A stretch of DNA of 64,000 nt from CAWKPF01 sp963851415 (GTDB taxonomy: Bacteria; Acidobacteriota; Thermoanaerobaculia; Multivoradales; Multivoraceae): NCBI GenBank assembly GCA_963851415.1, contig CAWKPF010000003.1, forward strand, positions 1,612,001-1,676,000. Reading direction: 5' to 3'. Of the stretch, positions 61,619 to 64,000 are shown piece by piece. The notes below the pieces were generated by a model, which saw only the letters and a program-made list of their open reading frames with translations, made no database searches and had not been told where the DNA came from. The first letter of the stretch is position 1. Every line of letters starts with the position of its first letter. The translations under genes were made by a program, and so were the position numbers.

Positions 61619-62371
61619 TCAGCTGCCCATCGAATAGCGGAAGATGGTCCAGAGAATCTTGTGCCCGGCGCGAATCGTACCGGTTACCGTTCCGGTGATC
61701 TTGGAGACTCCCACTCGTCTCCGGTAGCTCACCGGCACTTCCGTTGCGCGGAGGCCGCTTCGGAGTGCCTTGACCTGCATCTCGGCCGTCCAACCGAAGT
61801 CGGGATCGGACATCTCGACCCGTTCGAGCGCGTCCCAGCGAATCGCTCGGAAGGGACCGAGATCGGTGAATCGGTGTCCGTAGATGAGCCAGATCAGGTG
61901 GCATGCGAGCCAGTTCCCGAAGCGCGCCTGCGGCTGTAGGGCCCCCGGTTCGCGGGCACCGAGAACCCGAGAGCCGATCACCAGATCCGCTTCGCCTCGA
62001 GCAATCGGAGCCAACAGATCGGGAAGCTCTTCCGGGTGGTCCGAGTAGTCGGCATCGAGAAAGACGACGACCGCTGGGGGAGACTCGGCCAGCGAGGCGA
62101 GGGCTGCCAGGCACGCGCTGCCGTAGCCCTGCCGTCTTGCCGGGACGACCCGGGCGCCTCCCTCGATCGCCACCGCTGCAGTCGCGTCGGTCGAGTTGTT
62201 GTCGGCCACGACGACCGAGCGAGGCGCAGGGTCGAGCTCGAGCAGGTCACGCAGCACCAGGGGAAGAGAGGCTTCTTCGTTGTACGCAGGGATCACGACG
62301 TCGTATGGACAGACCACCTGCCCCGGCGGAGAGGGGGTCTGTCTCGGTCGTTCGATCGCCGGTGGTTCCAC
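61619..62371 (-). CDS. Family 2 glycosyltransferase (polyprenyl-phosphate type)
   Basis: 250 residues from GTG 62371. VVIPAYNEEASLPLVL, VVADNNSTDAT and VVFLDADYSDHPEELPDLL (DxD) are GT2 motifs. RFTDLGPFRAIRWDAL and FGWTAEMQVKAL are the later conserved blocks. The C-terminus carries hydrophobic but short segments. Target probably undecaprenyl phosphate. A TATCAT box lies 6 nt before the GTG and there is no ribosome site. Confidence 0.87.
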   Translation of the reverse strand: MEPPAIERPRQTPSPPGQVVCPYDVVIPAYNEEASLPLVLRDLLELDPAPRSVVVADNNSTDATAAVAIEGGARVVPARRQGYGSACLAALASLAESPPAVVVFLDADYSDHPEELPDLLAPIARGEADLVIGSRVLGAREPGALQPQARFGNWLACHLIWLIYGHRFTDLGPFRAIRWDALERVEMSDPDFGWTAEMQVKALRSGLRATEVPVSYRRRVGVSKITGTVTGTIRAGHKILWTIFRYSMGS

Positions 62372-62377
62372 TCAGGG

Positions 62378-62383
62378 ATGATA
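62378..62383 (-). promoter_or_regulatory. -10 box for probable leaderless glycosyltransferase transcript
   Basis: On the minus strand TATCAT is followed by 6 nt and the GTG start at 62371; no Shine-Dalgarno sequence fits in between. Transcription would start at about the start codon. Confidence 0.4.
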
Positions 62384-62471
62384 GCGCCCGCTTCGTGGCC
62401 GGGCTCACGGCTGCTATGCTTCGCCGCTCACGAGACGCGACCGTCCATCCCCACTGCGGGGCACTCCCACG

Positions 62472-63035
62472 ATGCCGATCCACTCCTACCGGGGCGTGCT
62501 GCCGCGCCTCGGCAAACGCGTTTTCCTGGCGCCTGACGCCCACTTGACGGGTGACATCGAGGTCGGTGACGACGTGTCGTTCTGGTTTCACACGGCGGCT
62601 CGAGGGGACGTCCACTGGATCCGAATCGGTGCGCGAAGCAACATCCAGGACGGCACGGTGCTGCACGTAACGCACCGCACCCACCCGCTGGAGATCGGTC
62701 GAGGGGTCGTGATCGGTCACGGCTGCGTCATCCATGGCTGCACGGTCGAAGACGGTGCTCTGATCGGGATCGGCTCGACGGTCCTCGACGGGGCGGTGAT
62801 CGAGAGGGGTGCTCAGGTCGGCGCGGGTGCAGTGGTGACTCCGGGAACTCGAGTTCCGGCCGGGCATCTCGCTCTGGGTGTTCCCGCTCGGGTGAAGCGA
62901 CCGCTCGAGGTCGTGGAGCAGCGTAGGATCGAAGAGAACGCGGAGCGCTATGTTCGGCTCAAGGACGAGTATCTCGAGGAGAGCCACGGGGAGCTCCGGA
63001 CCTCGCGTTGCAGCGACGGCGAGGTCGGCTCGTGA
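62472..63035 (+). CDS. Gamma-class carbonic anhydrase family protein
   Basis: 187 residues. Left-handed beta-helix hexapeptide protein. RGDVHWIRIG, RSNIQDG, then H65 (VLHVTH) and H83/H88 (GHGCVIHGC) give the three zinc histidines, so CO2 hydration is possible; many members (YrdA/PaaY-like) have other roles. The C-terminal helix (RIEENAERYVRLKDEYLEE) is normal. Its stop overlaps the hisS start by four bases. Confidence 0.9.
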   Translation: MPIHSYRGVLPRLGKRVFLAPDAHLTGDIEVGDDVSFWFHTAARGDVHWIRIGARSNIQDGTVLHVTHRTHPLEIGRGVVIGHGCVIHGCTVEDGALIGIGSTVLDGAVIERGAQVGAGAVVTPGTRVPAGHLALGVPARVKRPLEVVEQRRIEENAERYVRLKDEYLEESHGELRTSRCSDGEVGS

Positions 63036-64000
63036 GCCGTCGCTACCAGACGATCCGCGGGACGCGCGACCTTCTTCCCCCCGAGACGGCGCTGTGGTCG
63101 AGAGTCGAGGAAACGGCTCGCCGGGTCTTCGAGTCGTATGGGTTCGGCGAGATCCGTCCGCCCGTGATCGAAGAGTTCGACCTGTTCGCGCGCTCGGTCG
63201 GCGAGGGCAGTGACATCGTGGGTAAGGAGATGTACGAGTTCCACGATCGCAAGGGACGACACCTCTGTCTGCGGCCCGAGAGCACGGCCTCCGTGGCTCG
63301 GGCTTTCGTCCAACACGGGATGCGCGACTGGGCCTCACCGGTCAAGCTGTTCTACGTCGGGCCCCAGTTCCGGTACGAGAAGCCGCAGGCCGGGCGCTAC
63401 CGCCAGTTCTCGCAGATCGGTGCCGAGATCTTCGGTGATCCGGGCCCCTGGACCGACGCCGAGCTCCTCTTGATGTTGATGCGGTTCCTGGGCGGGCTCG
63501 GATTCCGTGACCTGACCGTACTCCTAAACACGGTCGGCGATCCCGAGTCGAGAGCTGCCTACGCAGACCGGCTGCGTGCCCACCTCGAGCCTCATCGGGA
63601 CGAGCTGAGTGAAGACAGTCGCCGCCGGCTCCAGTCCAATCCCCTGCGGATTCTCGACACCAAGATCGAGGCCGAGCGGGCACTCCTCGAAGGAGCGCCC
63701 AGACTGGCGGATTCACTCTCGGAGGAGAGTCGGCTTCACTTCGAGCAGCTTTGCGCGACGCTCGAGGAGTTCGGCGTTTCCTACCGGATCGACGATCGCC
63801 TGGTGCGCGGCCTCGACTACTACACTCGTACCGTGTTCGAGATCACCTCGGAGGCGCTGGGAGCCCAGAACGCGATTCTCGGAGGCGGGCGCTATGACGG
63901 CCTGGTCGAGGCACTGGGCGGGCCCGCGGAGCCCGGAATCGGCTTTGCCATCGGACTGGATCGGCTGATCGAGGTGCTTCCTCAGGACTACCGCGACCGA
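63032..64000 (+). CDS. hisS: Histidyl-tRNA synthetase, partial
   Basis: Runs past the right edge; 323 residues visible from GTG 63032 (GTGA overlap). Class II synthetase motifs: RGTRDLLPPE, motif 1 region PPVIEEFDLF, motif 2 FRYEKPQAGRYRQFSQIGAEIFG, the histidine-specific LVRGLDYYTRTVFEI and GGGRYDGL, and GIGFAIGLDRL beginning motif 3. The C-terminal anticodon-binding domain is missing because of the window boundary. Confidence 0.95.
   Translation, partial: MSRRYQTIRGTRDLLPPETALWSRVEETARRVFESYGFGEIRPPVIEEFDLFARSVGEGSDIVGKEMYEFHDRKGRHLCLRPESTASVARAFVQHGMRDWASPVKLFYVGPQFRYEKPQAGRYRQFSQIGAEIFGDPGPWTDAELLLMLMRFLGGLGFRDLTVLLNTVGDPESRAAYADRLRAHLEPHRDELSEDSRRRLQSNPLRILDTKIEAERALLEGAPRLADSLSEESRLHFEQLCATLEEFGVSYRIDDRLVRGLDYYTRTVFEITSEALGAQNAILGGGRYDGLVEALGGPAEPGIGFAIGLDRLIEVLPQDYRDR

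Overview
The window is 64 kb of GC-rich, densely packed bacterial chromosome. I see no rRNA, tRNA, insertion sequence, prophage or CRISPR array. The best lineage guess is Acidobacteriota (Thermoanaerobaculia-like). Grounds: a secreted-protein C-terminal domain at 43003-44097 (LFWFF...NWEV.VKVLDGC...HFWVF) that I associate with that group, a large Ser/Thr kinase with a WD40-like tail, two different succinate dehydrogenases, and a bacterial Elp3. This is inference; there is no phylogenetic marker apart from partial hisS.

Layout. 1-0.7 kb: start of a polytopic membrane glycosyltransferase-like protein. 1.1-9.4 kb: two complete succinate dehydrogenases, a B-type sdhCAB and an actinobacterial Sdh1-like set whose anchor carries Cys/His motifs, separated by a lipoprotein cyclophilin and a tRNA-binding-domain protein. 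9.5-16.4 kb: small hypothetical genes, a Trm9-like methyltransferase, an SDR and Elp3. 16.4-24.2 kb: a double-kinase/WD40 receptor-like protein, a secreted beta-helix protein and a sigma-54 activator, with a good sigma-54 promoter and a 9-bp direct-repeat array between the last two. 24.3-34.6 kb: a four-gene DNA end-processing operon (SbcD-like, SbcC-like, AddB-like, AddA-like). 34.6-42.9 kb: a membrane phosphodiesterase operon with an EMC3/Oxa1-like membrane protein and a PII-like protein, a sulfotransferase, a YheT-like hydrolase, and a two-gene aryl/acyl-acid reductase in which both genes are frameshifted. 43.0-46.2 kb: a secreted hydrolase, then a GNAT plus OSBS/N-succinylamino-acid-racemase pair.

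46.3-61.6 kb is the most interesting region. It looks like a compact aryl-polyene (xanthomonadin-like) pigment locus. A chorismatase of the FkbO/Hyg5/XanB2 family would make hydroxybenzoate from chorismate, an AMP ligase would activate it, and an acyl carrier protein, ketosynthase, chain-length-factor-like second ketosynthase, FabG-type reductase and hotdog dehydratase would build the polyene. A LABLAT-type acyltransferase, a GT2 glycosyltransferase, a polysaccharide deacetylase and a flavin-dependent-halogenase-like oxidoreductase would finish or anchor it. nadE sits within it, and no exporter is visible. The ketosynthase is frameshifted at a run of eight G. The right end (61.6-64 kb) returns to general genes: a glycosyltransferase, gamma-carbonic anhydrase and hisS (cut by the edge).

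Genes are mostly in tightly overlapping operons (ATGA, GTGA and TGATG junctions). Many operon-internal genes have good GGAGG-type ribosome sites, while several operon-leading genes instead have a TANNNT box 6-9 nt before the start codon, which suggests leaderless transcripts.
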